From: DATJPD01 sp035506575
GTDB lineage: Bacteria; Pseudomonadota; Alphaproteobacteria; CACIAM-22H2
Assembly (NCBI GenBank): GCA_035506575.1
Contig: DATJPD010000177.1
Span: 12,591-76,590 of the forward strand
Direction of reading: 5' to 3'
DNA: 64,000 nucleotides
Below, in pieces: positions 37,818-47,204 of the stretch (position 1 is its first letter; each line of letters starts with the position of its first letter). The position numbers and the translations under genes were made by a program. The notes below the pieces were generated by a model that saw only the letters and a list, made by a program, of their open reading frames with translations, had not been told where the DNA came from and searched no databases.

Positions 37818-38522
37818 CTAGATCCCGAGATAGCGCTGCTTCAGGCTCGAATCGGCCTGCAAGGCGGCCGACGTGCCCGACCACACGACCTTGCCCTTCT
37901 CGATGATGTAGTGCCGGTCGGCGATGCGCGACAGCGCGTCGATGTTCTTGTCGATGACCAGGATCGACTGGCCGCGCGCCTTCAGCCGCTTCAGCACGTC
38001 CCAGATCTCGTGCCGGACCAGCGGCGCCAGCCCCTCGGTCGCCTCGTCCAGGACGAGGAGGCGCGGATTGGTCATCAGCGCCCGCCCGATTGCCAGCATC
38101 TGCTGCTCGCCGCCCGAGAGGAGGACGCCGGAGCTGTCGAGGCGCGCGCGCAACGCGGGAAACAGCGCCAGCACTTCCGGCAACGTCCAGGGATTCGACT
38201 CGCTGCGACGATTGCCGGCGGTGGCGATGAGGTTCTCTCGGACCGTCAGGTTGGGAAAGACGTGGCGGCCTTCGGGCACCAGGCCCAGGCCGTGCTGCGC
38301 CACCCGGTATGCCGGCAGGCCATGGATGGCCGCCCCCTCGAAACGGACCTCGCCGCGCAGCGCCGGAAGTATGCCCATCACCGTCGAGATCGTGGTCGTC
38401 TTGCCCATGCCGTTGCGGCCGAGCAGTGTCACGACTTCGCCCGCGGCGACCTTGAAGCTGACGCCGAACAGGACCTGGCTCTGGTCGTAGCCCGCTTCGA
38501 GGTCGACGACGTCGAGCATCAT
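37818..38522 (-). CDS. livF: Branched-chain-type ABC transporter ATP-binding protein (LivF-like)
   Basis: 234 aa ATPase of a HAAT-type importer, last gene of the operon. Walker A is GRNGMGKTT (35-43), the ABC signature LLSGGEQQML, and Walker B LLVLDEATEGLAP. It overlaps the LivG-like gene by 4 bp (ATGA). The length is typical. It pairs with LivG to drive the LivHM channel. Because the operon adjoins a BzdR/BoxR-like regulator, its cargo may be an aromatic acid rather than an amino acid; that is inference. Confidence 0.94.
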   Translation of the reverse strand: MMLDVVDLEAGYDQSQVLFGVSFKVAAGEVVTLLGRNGMGKTTTISTVMGILPALRGEVRFEGAAIHGLPAYRVAQHGLGLVPEGRHVFPNLTVRENLIATAGNRRSESNPWTLPEVLALFPALRARLDSSGVLLSGGEQQMLAIGRALMTNPRLLVLDEATEGLAPLVRHEIWDVLKRLKARGQSILVIDKNIDALSRIADRHYIIEKGKVVWSGTSAALQADSSLKQRYLGI

Positions 38523-39271
38523 TCCGCCTCGTCGCCGAGATAGGCGTGGCGCACCTGGTCGTTGGCGCGGATCTGCGCGGGTGTTCCGGTGGCGATCGCC
38601 TTTCCGTAGACCAGCACGGTCAGCCGGTCGGCGAGGGAGAACACCGCGTCCATGTCGTGCTCGATCAAGAGGATCGTGAGCCTGCCTTTGAGCCCGCTCA
38701 AGATCTGCACCATACGCTTGGAGTCCTCGGGTGCCATGCCGGCCAAAGGCTCGTCGAGCAGCACCAGGCGCGGGCGCGCAGCGAGGACCATCGCGATCTC
38801 GAGCGTCCGCTTCTCGCTATGCGACAACGTGCCGGCGGGCACGCCGGCGCGCGCGGCAAGGCCAAGCTCGCCCAGGAGGGTTTCGGCCGGCCGGCGCAGC
38901 CCCGCATCGCGCCGCGCGTCGGCCCAGAAGCGAAAGCTGTGGCCCGCGTGCCGCTGCACCGCGAGCGCCACGTTGTCGAGCACCGAGAACTCGGGGAAGA
39001 TGCTCGTCACCTGGAACGAGCGCGCCAACCCGCGCGCCACGCGGTCGGGGGTGGCAAGGGCCGTGATGTCCTCGCCCGCGAACAGGATTTGTCCGCCACT
39101 GGGGGCAATTTCCCCGGCGAGCTGGCCGATCAACGTCGTCTTGCCAGCGCCGTTGGGCCCGATGACCGCGTGCAGCTCGCCCGTCTCGATCGCGAGCGAC
39201 ACGTCGTCGGTCGCCACCAGCCCGCCGAAATGCTTCTGCAGGCCTCTGGTCTCCAGGAGCACGTCAGGCAT
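38519..39271 (-). CDS. livG: Branched-chain-type ABC transporter ATP-binding protein (LivG-like)
   Basis: 250 aa ATPase. Walker A is GPNGAGKTT (38-46), and ALATPDRVARGLARSFQ is the LivG-type Q-loop region. TLSHSEKRTLEIAMVLA is the signature area, with an unusual LSHSEK in place of LSGG/LSYG. LVLLDEPLAGMAP is Walker B. It overlaps both neighbours (4 bp with livF, 8 bp with livM), indicating a translationally coupled operon. Confidence 0.94.
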   Translation of the reverse strand: MPDVLLETRGLQKHFGGLVATDDVSLAIETGELHAVIGPNGAGKTTLIGQLAGEIAPSGGQILFAGEDITALATPDRVARGLARSFQVTSIFPEFSVLDNVALAVQRHAGHSFRFWADARRDAGLRRPAETLLGELGLAARAGVPAGTLSHSEKRTLEIAMVLAARPRLVLLDEPLAGMAPEDSKRMVQILSGLKGRLTILLIEHDMDAVFSLADRLTVLVYGKAIATGTPAQIRANDQVRHAYLGDEAE

Positions 39272-40223
39272 TGGACTTCGCCGCCGCCCCGCCGCCGCGC
39301 CCGGAGAAGCCCATCAGTCCGCTCTTCGAGAACAGCACCACCAGCACGAGGAACGGCCCCAGGATCGCCTGCCAGTGCTCGGTGAACCCGGACAGCAGGC
39401 TTTCGAACAGGAGATAGACGATCGCCCCGAACACCGGCCCAATGAGCGTGCCCATGCCGCCCAGGATGACCATCATCATGACCTCGCCCGAGCGCGTCCA
39501 ATGCATGACGCTGGGCGACAGAAAGAGCGTCAGGTTGGCGAGCAGCGCCCCGGCGATGCCGGCGATGGCGCCCGAGATCACGAACGCGAGCAGCTTGTAG
39601 CGGAAGGTGCGGAAGCCGAGCGAGAGCATGCGCCGTTCGTTCGACTTGGCCCCGCGGATCACCATGCCGAACCGCGAGTTCACGAGGCGCCAGCCGAAAC
39701 CCAGGCACAGCACGAGCCAGGCAAGCACGAAATAATAGAGCGTGGATGAATCGTCGAGGTCGAGGAGGCCCGCGAAGTCGCTGTGCTGCTGGATGTTGAG
39801 CCCGTTGTCGCCGCCGTACAGGTTGATGCTCTCGCCGAGGAAATAGATCATCTGGCCGAAGGCCAACGTGATCATGATGAAGTACACGCCGCTGGTGCGC
39901 AGCGACACCCACCCGACGAAGAGGGCGACCACGGCCGAGGCGAGGATCGCGACGCCGAACTGCAGGAACCCGTTGCCGAAGCCGTGATAGGCGAGGATGC
40001 CGACCGCGTACGAGCCGATGCCGAGATAGGCGGCGTGGCCGAAGCTGACGAGACCGCCGTAGCCGAGGATCAGGTCGAGGCTCACGGCGGCGATCGCGAA
40101 GATCATGATGCGCGTGAACATGTCGATATAGAAATCCTGGTCGAGCGCCAAGGCGATCGGCGGCAGCGCAGCCAGAGCTACCAAGGCGACCACGGCCACG
40201 ACGCCTTTGCGCCCGATTTTCAC
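39264..40223 (-). CDS. livM: Branched-chain-type ABC transporter permease (LivM-like)
   Basis: 319 aa inner-membrane permease with eight or more hydrophobic segments. The LivM signatures GYGGLVSFGHAAYLGIGSYAV and SFRTFRYKLLAFVISGAIAG are present. GTG start with GGGAGAA upstream; it overlaps the LivH-like gene by 4 bp. The C-terminal tail is short and basic (GRGGGAAAKSNA). It forms the membrane channel with LivH. Confidence 0.93.
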   Translation of the reverse strand: MKIGRKGVVAVVALVALAALPPIALALDQDFYIDMFTRIMIFAIAAVSLDLILGYGGLVSFGHAAYLGIGSYAVGILAYHGFGNGFLQFGVAILASAVVALFVGWVSLRTSGVYFIMITLAFGQMIYFLGESINLYGGDNGLNIQQHSDFAGLLDLDDSSTLYYFVLAWLVLCLGFGWRLVNSRFGMVIRGAKSNERRMLSLGFRTFRYKLLAFVISGAIAGIAGALLANLTLFLSPSVMHWTRSGEVMMMVILGGMGTLIGPVFGAIVYLLFESLLSGFTEHWQAILGPFLVLVVLFSKSGLMGFSGRGGGAAAKSNA

Positions 40224-41137
40224 CGGTTCTCCCGCGGGAACAGGCCTTGTGGCCGGAAGAACAGCACGGCCGCCATCAGGACGTAGATAAGCATCGAGGC
40301 CGTGGCGGGGCCGGCGCTGTCGGCGGCAAAGCCGGACATGACGAGTGCGAAGAGCTGGCGAAGGAATGCGCGGCCGATCGTGTCGACCACGCCGACCAGG
40401 ACCGAGGCGATGAACGCGCCGCGGATCGAGCCGATGCCGCCGATCACGATGACGACGAAGGCGAGGATCAGGAGATCGTCGCCCATGCCCGATTCGACGG
40501 TGAATACCGGGCCGGCCAACGCACCCGACAGGGCCGCCAGCGCCGCCCCCACGCCGAACACCAAGGTATACAGCAGCGTGATGTTGACCCCGAGCGCGCC
40601 CACCATGGTGCGGTCGGACGCACCCGCGCGGATCAGCATGCCGATGCGGGTCTTCATCACCAGCAGGTAGATCAGGACCCCGACGACGAGCCCGGCTACG
40701 ATGATGGCGAGCCGGTAGGTGGGATAAGGGGCACCCGGCAGGAGCTCGACCTGGCCCGCGAGGAAACCCGGCACCTGGGCGTAGAGTGCGGTCGCCCCCC
40801 AGATCATGCGCACGAGCTCGTTGAAGAACAGGATCAGGCCGAAGGTCGCCAGCACCTGGTCGAGGTGATCGCGGCGGTAGAGCCGCCGGAACACCACGAC
40901 CTCGATCGCGATGCCCACCGCGGCCGTGCCGGCCAGGGCCGCGCCGATCCCCAGCAGGAACGAATGGGTGGCGTTGAAGGTCGCCGCCGCGATGTACGCG
41001 CCGACCATGTACAGCGACCCATGCGCGAGATTGACCAGGTTCATGACGCCGAAGATCAGCGTCAACCCGGCCGCCATGAGGAACAGCGTGATCCCGAACT
41101 GGACGCCGTTCAGGACCTGCTCTGCGACAGCGATCAC
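40220..41137 (-). CDS. livH: Branched-chain-type ABC transporter permease (LivH-like)
   Basis: 305 aa inner-membrane permease, GTG start. LivH-family features include GLTLIFGVMNLVNLAHGS near the N-terminus, TRIGMLIRAGASDRTMVGALG in the cytoplasmic coupling loop, and GGIGSIRGAFIASVLVG. It is the second gene after the binding protein, with a 54-bp gap. Confidence 0.93.
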   Translation of the reverse strand: MIAVAEQVLNGVQFGITLFLMAAGLTLIFGVMNLVNLAHGSLYMVGAYIAAATFNATHSFLLGIGAALAGTAAVGIAIEVVVFRRLYRRDHLDQVLATFGLILFFNELVRMIWGATALYAQVPGFLAGQVELLPGAPYPTYRLAIIVAGLVVGVLIYLLVMKTRIGMLIRAGASDRTMVGALGVNITLLYTLVFGVGAALAALSGALAGPVFTVESGMGDDLLILAFVVIVIGGIGSIRGAFIASVLVGVVDTIGRAFLRQLFALVMSGFAADSAGPATASMLIYVLMAAVLFFRPQGLFPRENR

Positions 41138-41191
41138 GCGGCCGTCACCCGCACGGGGCGACGGCCGCCCTGGGCTTCCCGTCCGAGTGCC

Positions 41192-42370
41192 TTATTTGTA
41201 CGGCTTCATGTGGCATTCGGAGGAGTACGCGTCCTTGTGGTTGGCGAACATCACGCCCTGGATCTTGCGGACGTATTGCCCGTCGCTGTCTTTGACGATC
41301 TTGAGGAGATAAAAGTTCTCGATCGGGAAGTGGTTCGTGTTGTAGGTGAACTTCCCGCGCACCGAGGGGAAGTCCGCCTTGTCGATGCGCGCGATCATGC
41401 CCTTCCTGTCCTTGAGGTTGCCCTTCACGGCCTTGACCGCGTCGTCGATCTGGAAGATCGCGTCGAACTGCTGTGCCGCGTAGTACGACGGGATGTAGTT
41501 GTACTTCTTGCGGAACGCCGCCACGAACTCCTTGTTGCGCGGATTGTCGAGGTCGGGCGACCAGAAGCTCGCTTCGTAATTGCCGTCCGCCGCGGCGCCG
41601 ATAGCGGGGAGCGTCGTCTCGTCGACCGTGAAAGCGGAGTAGAGCGGGATTTTGCCGCGCAGCCCCGCCTGGTCGTACTGCTTGACGAACTGGATGCCCA
41701 TGGCGCCGGGCAGGAAGATGAACAGCGTCTTGGGATTGGCCGAACGGAGCTGGCTGATCTCGACCTGGTAGTCGGTCTGGCCGGGCTTGGTGAACACCTC
41801 GGCTGCGACCTTGCCTTTGAAGTAGCGCTTGAAGCCGTTGACCATGTCCTTGCCCGCCGCATAGTCCGGCGCGATCAGGTACACGTCGTCCATTTTCTGG
41901 TCGTTCATGTACTTGCCCATCGCCTCGGGCGTCTGGTCGTTCTGCCAGGAGGCCGAGAAGTAGTTCGGCGCGCACATCGCACCCGCGAGTTCGTGCGGGC
42001 CGGCATTGGCGCCGATGAAGATGATGCCGGATTTGATGACCGGCTCGTAGGAAGCGAGCAGCACGTTCGACCAGATGAAGCCGGTCATGAAGTCGACCTT
42101 GTCGCGCTTCACCATCTGCTCGGCCACCTGGCGGCCGACATCGGGCTTGAATTGGTCGTCGCCGAAGACGATCTCGGCCGGCTTGCCGCCAATCTTGTTG
42201 CCGAGCATATCCATGGCGAGGTCGGCCGCGTCCTTCATGTGCTTGCCGATGACGCCCGCGGGGCCGCTCAAGGTCGTGACCAGGCCGATCTTCACCGCAT
42301 TGTCGGCGGCCAGCGCCGGCGTCGCCAGGCAGCAAAGGGCCGCAAGCGCCGTCAAAATCCGTGCTTTCAT
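41192..42370 (-). CDS. ABC transporter substrate-binding protein (HAAT/LivK family)
   Basis: 392 aa periplasmic binding protein, first gene of the transporter operon. The signal peptide ends at about residue 21 (PALAADN). The Periplasmic_binding_6 fold is shown by GLVTTLSGPAGVIGKHMKDAA and FIGANAGPHELAG. It is clearly different from the orphan LivK-like protein at 33905. Related proteins near benzoyl-CoA-type regulators bind aromatic acids, so benzoate- or hydroxybenzoate-like cargo is a reasonable guess. Its start is 34 bp from the palindromic operator candidate. Confidence 0.9.
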   Translation of the reverse strand: MKARILTALAALCCLATPALAADNAVKIGLVTTLSGPAGVIGKHMKDAADLAMDMLGNKIGGKPAEIVFGDDQFKPDVGRQVAEQMVKRDKVDFMTGFIWSNVLLASYEPVIKSGIIFIGANAGPHELAGAMCAPNYFSASWQNDQTPEAMGKYMNDQKMDDVYLIAPDYAAGKDMVNGFKRYFKGKVAAEVFTKPGQTDYQVEISQLRSANPKTLFIFLPGAMGIQFVKQYDQAGLRGKIPLYSAFTVDETTLPAIGAAADGNYEASFWSPDLDNPRNKEFVAAFRKKYNYIPSYYAAQQFDAIFQIDDAVKAVKGNLKDRKGMIARIDKADFPSVRGKFTYNTNHFPIENFYLLKIVKDSDGQYVRKIQGVMFANHKDAYSSECHMKPYK

Positions 42371-42403
42371 CGATGCCTCCCCTGTTTGGACGTGCCCTTC
42401 GAA

Positions 42404-42425
42404 ATTATTTTAAGTCTAAAATAAT
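42404..42425. promoter_or_regulatory. Perfect palindromic operator candidate between transporter and regulator
   Basis: Arms ATTATTTTA and TAAAATAAT (9 bp, perfect) flank a 4-nt AGTC spacer. This is a pure AT motif in a GC-rich genome. It lies just upstream of the binding-protein gene and overlaps likely promoter elements: TGGACA on the minus strand at 42430-42425 abuts it. Placement and symmetry fit a dimeric repressor, most simply the adjacent BzdR/BoxR-like protein. Confidence 0.6.
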
Positions 42426-42453
42426 GTCCAGGGTGCGCCATCGGCACTATAAT
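42425..42453 (+). promoter_or_regulatory. Candidate promoter of the BzdR/BoxR-like regulator
   Basis: A perfect TATAAT lies at 42448-42453. A weak -35, TGTCCA (42425-42430), is 17 nt upstream and touches the palindrome. The ATG at 42513 is 60 nt downstream. Confidence 0.45.
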
Positions 42454-42512
42454 GCATACTCGCGGCGTTGCGATGCTTTAAAGAGCTGACCCGGACCCAC
42501 GCTGGCGAGATC

Positions 42513-43418
42513 ATGGCGCGACGCGAACAGCTTTCGAGAAAGCAGCAACAGGTCGAGGCCGGCGAGGCGGAGTTCCTGCGCAGCGTCGGCGAACGGATTC
42601 GCGAGGCGCGCTCCCGGCGCGGGATGTCCCGCCGCATCCTGGCGCGCGATTCCGCGGTGTCGGAACGCTATCTGGCTCAGCTCGAGGCCGGCCTGGGCAA
42701 CATCTCGATCGCGCTTCTGCGCCAGATCGCGCACGCCATGGGCCTGCCCATCGGCGATCTCCTGCGCGAAGGGCCGGACCGCCCGGTCGAGCTGACACTG
42801 CTGATGCAGACGCTCGGCCGTCTGTCGCCGCAGGAGCTGTCGCAAGCGCGCAAGCTGCTCACCGCGCAATTCGGCTCGGCGGCCGAGAGCGGCCGCCACC
42901 ACCGCGTGGCCCTCATCGGGCTGCGCGGAGCGGGCAAGTCGACGCTCGGCGCCAGGCTCGCCAGGGACCTGCGCATGCCGTTCATCGAGCTCGACCGCGA
43001 GATCGAACGCGAGGCCGGCGCCAAGCTGGGCGAGATCTTCGACCTCTATGGCCAGGCCGCCTATCGCCGCTACGAGCGGCGGGCCCTCGACAGCGTCATC
43101 GAGCGCTTCGAGCGCGCGGTCATCGCAACCGGCGGCAGCATCGTATCCGAAGCGGCGACGTTCGATCTGCTGCTGTCGGCCTGCTACACGATCTGGCTCA
43201 CCGCCGACCCCGAGGAGCACATGGCCCGGGTCATCGCCCAAGGCGACTTCCGCCCGATGGCCGGCAACGAAGAGGCCATGGACGATCTCCGCCGCATCCT
43301 GATCGGGCGCAACAGCCTCTACAGCAAGGCCGATGCGACCGTGAACACGAGCGGCAAGAAGCCGGAACAGAGCTACAAGGAGCTGCGCGCGCTCGTGGGC
43401 GACTTGTCCCCCTCGTAG
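42513..43418 (+). CDS. BzdR/BoxR-like regulator (HTH-XRE plus shikimate kinase-like domain)
   Basis: 301 aa from the ATG at 42513; a start at 42468 would add 15 residues. Residues 22-85 are an XRE helix-turn-helix, then a linker. Residues 130-295 are a shikimate kinase-like domain with P-loop GLRGAGKST (136-144), D161 and GGS. In BzdR/BoxR the kinase-like domain senses benzoyl-CoA and releases repression of aromatic-degradation genes. Whether this protein sees benzoyl-CoA is not shown. No box or bzd catabolic genes are in the window; the divergent ABC importer is the evident target. Confidence 0.9.
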   Translation: MARREQLSRKQQQVEAGEAEFLRSVGERIREARSRRGMSRRILARDSAVSERYLAQLEAGLGNISIALLRQIAHAMGLPIGDLLREGPDRPVELTLLMQTLGRLSPQELSQARKLLTAQFGSAAESGRHHRVALIGLRGAGKSTLGARLARDLRMPFIELDREIEREAGAKLGEIFDLYGQAAYRRYERRALDSVIERFERAVIATGGSIVSEAATFDLLLSACYTIWLTADPEEHMARVIAQGDFRPMAGNEEAMDDLRRILIGRNSLYSKADATVNTSGKKPEQSYKELRALVGDLSPS

Positions 43419-43421
43419 CGG

Positions 43422-45410
43422 TTACCAGCTCAGCGCCTGCGCCTTCGCCACGATCCGCTCGCGGTCCTCGGCCAGGAGATAGCCTTCCTTCTCGAGCGAC
43501 GCGGCGGCACTCGTCATCCGCGCCACGTAATCCGCCTTGCCGCGATAGCGCTCCTCGAGCGACGGCCGTGTGTCGTGCGTCTGCAGGCGCGCGGCTTTCG
43601 TCTTCGCGAACGGAATATAAGAGCCGTCGAGATAGCACAGCTCGCCGACACCACCTGCGTCCTTGCTGCGCACGGCCCATCCGGTCGCGGTCGCCAGCGG
43701 CACCGTCACCTCGGGCAGACGCACGCCGCCGATCTCGTTTCCGTCTGCATCGACCTGCGGCACCAGCACCGCGTAGGCCTGGGCCGTCGTCTTCGGCAGC
43801 ACGGTGTCGATGATGCCCTTGCCGAACTCGGGCCCGTAGTCGAAGCGCGGCTTGCCGTTCGGCGTCTTCGGGCGCTCGACCCCCGCGACCTGGAACTTCC
43901 AGTCCTTCATCACAACGAGCGAATGGTCGGCCAGGCGCGGATAGCGGCTCGGCGGCGGCTTGGTGCCGTCCTTCACCCAGCGGTCGAGCGCCAGCAGGAG
44001 CGCCCGCATCACCGGCCGGCGGTCGGTCGGGTTCCACGGCTCGGCGCATACCCCTGACGGCATAGTCGCGAGGTCGACGTGCTGCGTGCTCGCCATGTGA
44101 TAGATGCGCACGTTGTCCGGGATCTTGCCGTCGTGCCGGCCGAGCCCGTCGGTGGTCACCAAAGATTCGCCGGACTGCCAGTATTCGATGCCGCTTTCGG
44201 TGTGGGTGATCTTCGGGCAATCGTGGCGCTGGCTGCAGCGCGCGAGGATGCCGTCGCTGCGGCCAGTGAACGGATCCTTCTGCGTCTCGTAGGCGAACGG
44301 GAAATCGGTGTTGGGGAAGTACTGGAACCCGTGCCCGATGTTCTGCATGCGCTCGGGCTGGGCGAAGCGGAAATCGAGGAACGACCGCCCGGCGCCGATA
44401 TGCACGTTCATGCCCTCGAACACGGTCCGGCCGGATTCGTCCTCGTTGAACCCGCGATAGAGGAAGTCGCGAAGGTAGCGCCCGCTCTGCGAGGTGCCGT
44501 GCGCCAGAGCCCGCGTGAGCGCCGGACGGCCGCCGGCGGCGAGCGGATTGGCGGTGCCGGCATCGTCCGCCGCGGCGTGGCGCAGGAACGAGATCCAGTC
44601 GCGGGTGGCCGCGAGCCCGATGCCCGCCACCGGCGGATCCTGCGCCTCATAGACGAGCTGATAGATCCTGCCGATCGCGAACGGCGTGCCTGCCGGCAGC
44701 AGGCGGATCGTGTGCGCGTCCACGAACTCCCACTGGTTCGCCGCCAGCGCCTGCGGCGCGGCCGCGTTGCTGTCGCGCACGTAGAGCGTGGCCTTCTGCG
44801 CGGACGCCGCCACGGGAGTGAAGGAGAGCTTCGCCTGGGTGGTCTTGCTGTCGTTGAACAGGAACTCGTCCCACACCTTGCCGGTGATCGGCCCGGTCGC
44901 CCCGCGCGCCACCGGCACGGTGAGACGGAGGTTGTGATTGGCATCCGGCAGGTCGTAGAGCCACCCGCTCCACACGACCGTGAAGCCTGTGCGCATGAGG
45001 AACCCGTTGCCGGCGTCCTCGGCCGTGGTCGGGTCGTTGGTGCGCGGGCCGCTGTTGAACTGGAACAGCGCCTGCTTGTTGCCGCGGTTGTTGACGTCGT
45101 AGAGGAGTGCTCCGTTGCCGGCGGCCAGGTTCAGCGGCTTCAGGATGTAGAAGTCGGACGAATATTCGACCAGGCCCTTGGCGTTGCGCGGCGCCTTGTC
45201 GAGATCGACGATGCCGGCGTTGAGCGGGGCCGCGGGATCGAGCTCGCCGGTGAACCGGCCGACCAGCTTCTCGTAGGGCCCCACGGCGCCGAAGCTTTGG
45301 CCGCCGGCGAACGGCTCGTGGCGCGTGATCTCGATCTTGGTGACCCCCGCCTCCGCACCGTGCGCGAGCAACAGGCCTATGAGGCCGAGCGATAGGGCCT
45401 TACCGAGCAT
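43422..45410 (-). CDS. Secreted alpha/beta-hydrolase-domain protein (Abhydrolase_10-type)
   Basis: 662 aa with a signal peptide of about 21 residues (HGAEAG). It begins KIEITRHEPFAGGQSFGAVGPYEKL and contains YDVNNRGNK, VVWSGW and GTSQSGRYLRDFLY, the last holding the likely nucleophile serine (S-Q-S-G). The length and order fit the large alpha/beta-hydrolase domain family (Abhydrolase_10), whose substrates are mostly unknown. It is probably periplasmic or exported and acts on an ester or amide. It is convergent with the regulator, 3 bp apart. Confidence 0.85.
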   Translation of the reverse strand: MLGKALSLGLIGLLLAHGAEAGVTKIEITRHEPFAGGQSFGAVGPYEKLVGRFTGELDPAAPLNAGIVDLDKAPRNAKGLVEYSSDFYILKPLNLAAGNGALLYDVNNRGNKQALFQFNSGPRTNDPTTAEDAGNGFLMRTGFTVVWSGWLYDLPDANHNLRLTVPVARGATGPITGKVWDEFLFNDSKTTQAKLSFTPVAASAQKATLYVRDSNAAAPQALAANQWEFVDAHTIRLLPAGTPFAIGRIYQLVYEAQDPPVAGIGLAATRDWISFLRHAAADDAGTANPLAAGGRPALTRALAHGTSQSGRYLRDFLYRGFNEDESGRTVFEGMNVHIGAGRSFLDFRFAQPERMQNIGHGFQYFPNTDFPFAYETQKDPFTGRSDGILARCSQRHDCPKITHTESGIEYWQSGESLVTTDGLGRHDGKIPDNVRIYHMASTQHVDLATMPSGVCAEPWNPTDRRPVMRALLLALDRWVKDGTKPPPSRYPRLADHSLVVMKDWKFQVAGVERPKTPNGKPRFDYGPEFGKGIIDTVLPKTTAQAYAVLVPQVDADGNEIGGVRLPEVTVPLATATGWAVRSKDAGGVGELCYLDGSYIPFAKTKAARLQTHDTRPSLEERYRGKADYVARMTSAAASLEKEGYLLAEDRERIVAKAQALSW

Positions 45411-45535
45411 GAGCGCTTCCCCCCGAGTTCCGATGCTTTGAGGGAAGGCTAACGGTCACGCGGCCGAGGGGCAAGCTGGGGCGGCTCAGCCGGCCGCGAG
45501 ATCCCGCCCGGTGCGGTCGCGATCGGCTCTGTGCA

Positions 45536-46636
45536 TCACATCGTGATGACGCTCCGGATGACCTCGCCCCGCTTCAGCGCTGAGAACCCGTCGTTGATCT
45601 CGGCAAGCGCGATGCGCCGGCTGATGTAAGGGTCGAGCTGCAGCCGGCCGTCGAGATAGAGCCGGCCCAGGGCCGGGAAATCGACGGACGGCCGCGCGCC
45701 GCCGTAGCTCGAGCGCACGATGCGCTTCTCGCCCATCAACGAGCCCCAGCGGAACGCGACCTCGCGCTCGACGTTCACCTTGCCGAGCCACGCCACCTGC
45801 GCGCCAGGCCGCGCCACCTCGACCGAGAGGCGAAACGCCGCGTCCGTCCCGGCGGCCTCGATCACCACGTCGGCGCCGCGCCCGCCGGTGAGCCGTTTGA
45901 CCTCGCGGACGGCGTCTTCTTGCTGCGGATCGATCGCATGGCTGGCCCCGAGCTTGACCGCGAGCTCGCGCTTGGCCGCCACCGGGTCGATCGCGACCAC
46001 GGCACCGGCGCCCGCGATGCGCGCCCCCTGCACTGCGCTGAGGCCCACGCCGCCGCAGCCAAGCACGGCGACCGCCGCCCCCGGCGCGGGCCGCGTGACC
46101 TTGAGTGCCGCCCCGGCGCCGGTCATCACCCCGCAGCCGATCAGGCACGCGCGGTCGAATGGAATCTCGGCCGGAACCTTGATCGCGCTCTGCGCCGGCA
46201 CGATGGCGTACTCGGCGAAGGACGCGAGATAGAACATGTGGTGGAGGGGGCGGCCGTCCAGCGACAGGCGCGGAACCCCATCGAAGGGCACCGCCTGCGG
46301 ACCGAGCCCGAGGTAGGTCTCGCACAGGATCGGCTCGTCCTGGCTGCAGTAAAAGCAATGGCCGCAATGCGGGTTCCACGACAGGATCACGTGGTCGCCG
46401 GAGGCGAGGCCGGTCACCGCCGGGCCGACCGCCTCGACAGTGCCGGCCGCCTCATGGCCGAGGACGATCGGCAGCGGATAGGCGAGCTGCCCTTCGATGA
46501 CCTCGAGATCGGTGTGGCAGAGGCTGGTGGCGCGGATGCGCACCGCCACGTCGTCCGGTGCGCGCAGGTCGGCCTCGACGCGCTCGATCGTCAGCGGCTT
46601 GTGGACTTGATGCAGGACCGCGGCGTTGAACTTCAT
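45536..46636 (-). CDS. Zinc-dependent alcohol dehydrogenase (MDR family)
   Basis: 366 aa NAD-dependent alcohol dehydrogenase of the class III/AdhB-like group. Catalytic zinc ligands are C40, H61-E62 and C168. The structural zinc is held by C91, C94, C97 and C105. The Rossmann motif is GCGGVG (193-198), followed by AIDP, whose Asp favours NAD over NADP. It oxidises a primary alcohol or a thiol adduct; the substrate is unknown. It is divergent from the small cupin across 84 bp that include a TATATA-like AT patch. Confidence 0.9.
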   Translation of the reverse strand: MKFNAAVLHQVHKPLTIERVEADLRAPDDVAVRIRATSLCHTDLEVIEGQLAYPLPIVLGHEAAGTVEAVGPAVTGLASGDHVILSWNPHCGHCFYCSQDEPILCETYLGLGPQAVPFDGVPRLSLDGRPLHHMFYLASFAEYAIVPAQSAIKVPAEIPFDRACLIGCGVMTGAGAALKVTRPAPGAAVAVLGCGGVGLSAVQGARIAGAGAVVAIDPVAAKRELAVKLGASHAIDPQQEDAVREVKRLTGGRGADVVIEAAGTDAAFRLSVEVARPGAQVAWLGKVNVEREVAFRWGSLMGEKRIVRSSYGGARPSVDFPALGRLYLDGRLQLDPYISRRIALAEINDGFSALKRGEVIRSVITM

Positions 46637-46720
46637 TTTTTGGCCTCGCGCCGGGCGGGCGTCTCCGTGCTCCCGATTATATACTCAACCCGGCGGTTTG
46701 GTTCCGCGCACGGAGGTGTC

Positions 46721-47050
46721 ATGAAGATTCCCGATTGCCCGTTCACCGTGACCGACTGGACGCGCGTGCCCGCGACCGAGCATCCGGGCACATCGGGCAC
46801 GGCCCTGTGGCGCACCCTCGACATCGGCGACCTGCGCGTGCGCATGGTCGAATATTCGCCGGGTTATCTCGCCGATCACTGGTGCCAGCGCGGGCACATT
46901 CTCTACGTGCTGGAGGGCGAGCTCGAGACCGAGCTCGAAGGCGGCGACACGGTCACCTTACGCCCCGGCATGAGCTATGAGGTCTCCGACGGGCGCAGCT
47001 CGCACCGCTCGCGCACCAGGACGGGCGCCAAGCTGTTCATCGTCGATTGA
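46721..47050 (+). CDS. DHCW-motif cupin-fold protein
   Basis: 109 aa single cupin domain. GGAGG lies 4 nt before the ATG. The family motif reads DHWC (52-55) with H59 next to it, inside SPGYLADHWCQRGHI, followed by VLEGELETELEGG and a late SSHRS. These His/Cys residues may bind metal. The family is widely annotated but has no firm function. It is divergent from the alcohol dehydrogenase gene and may share its control. Confidence 0.85.
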   Translation: MKIPDCPFTVTDWTRVPATEHPGTSGTALWRTLDIGDLRVRMVEYSPGYLADHWCQRGHILYVLEGELETELEGGDTVTLRPGMSYEVSDGRSSHRSRTRTGAKLFIVD

Positions 47051-47204
47051 CCCGGCACATCCGCACGGTTGCGGCCGCGCGGAGGTGCCGTGCGTTGGTT
47101 AATTCGGGTTCGCGTTTTTTTAATCGTCGCCCCCTTAGGCTTCGGCCAATCGCAGGCCGCTCCGCTCCCGGTCCAGGCCAGGCGGAACGAACAAACGCGA
47201 CGGA

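Noticed and set aside
40247..42424. 725-aa plus-strand open frame across livH and the binding-protein gene
   Set aside because: It is antisense to two well-supported transporter genes, with His/Asp/Arg-rich low-complexity translation and no domain.
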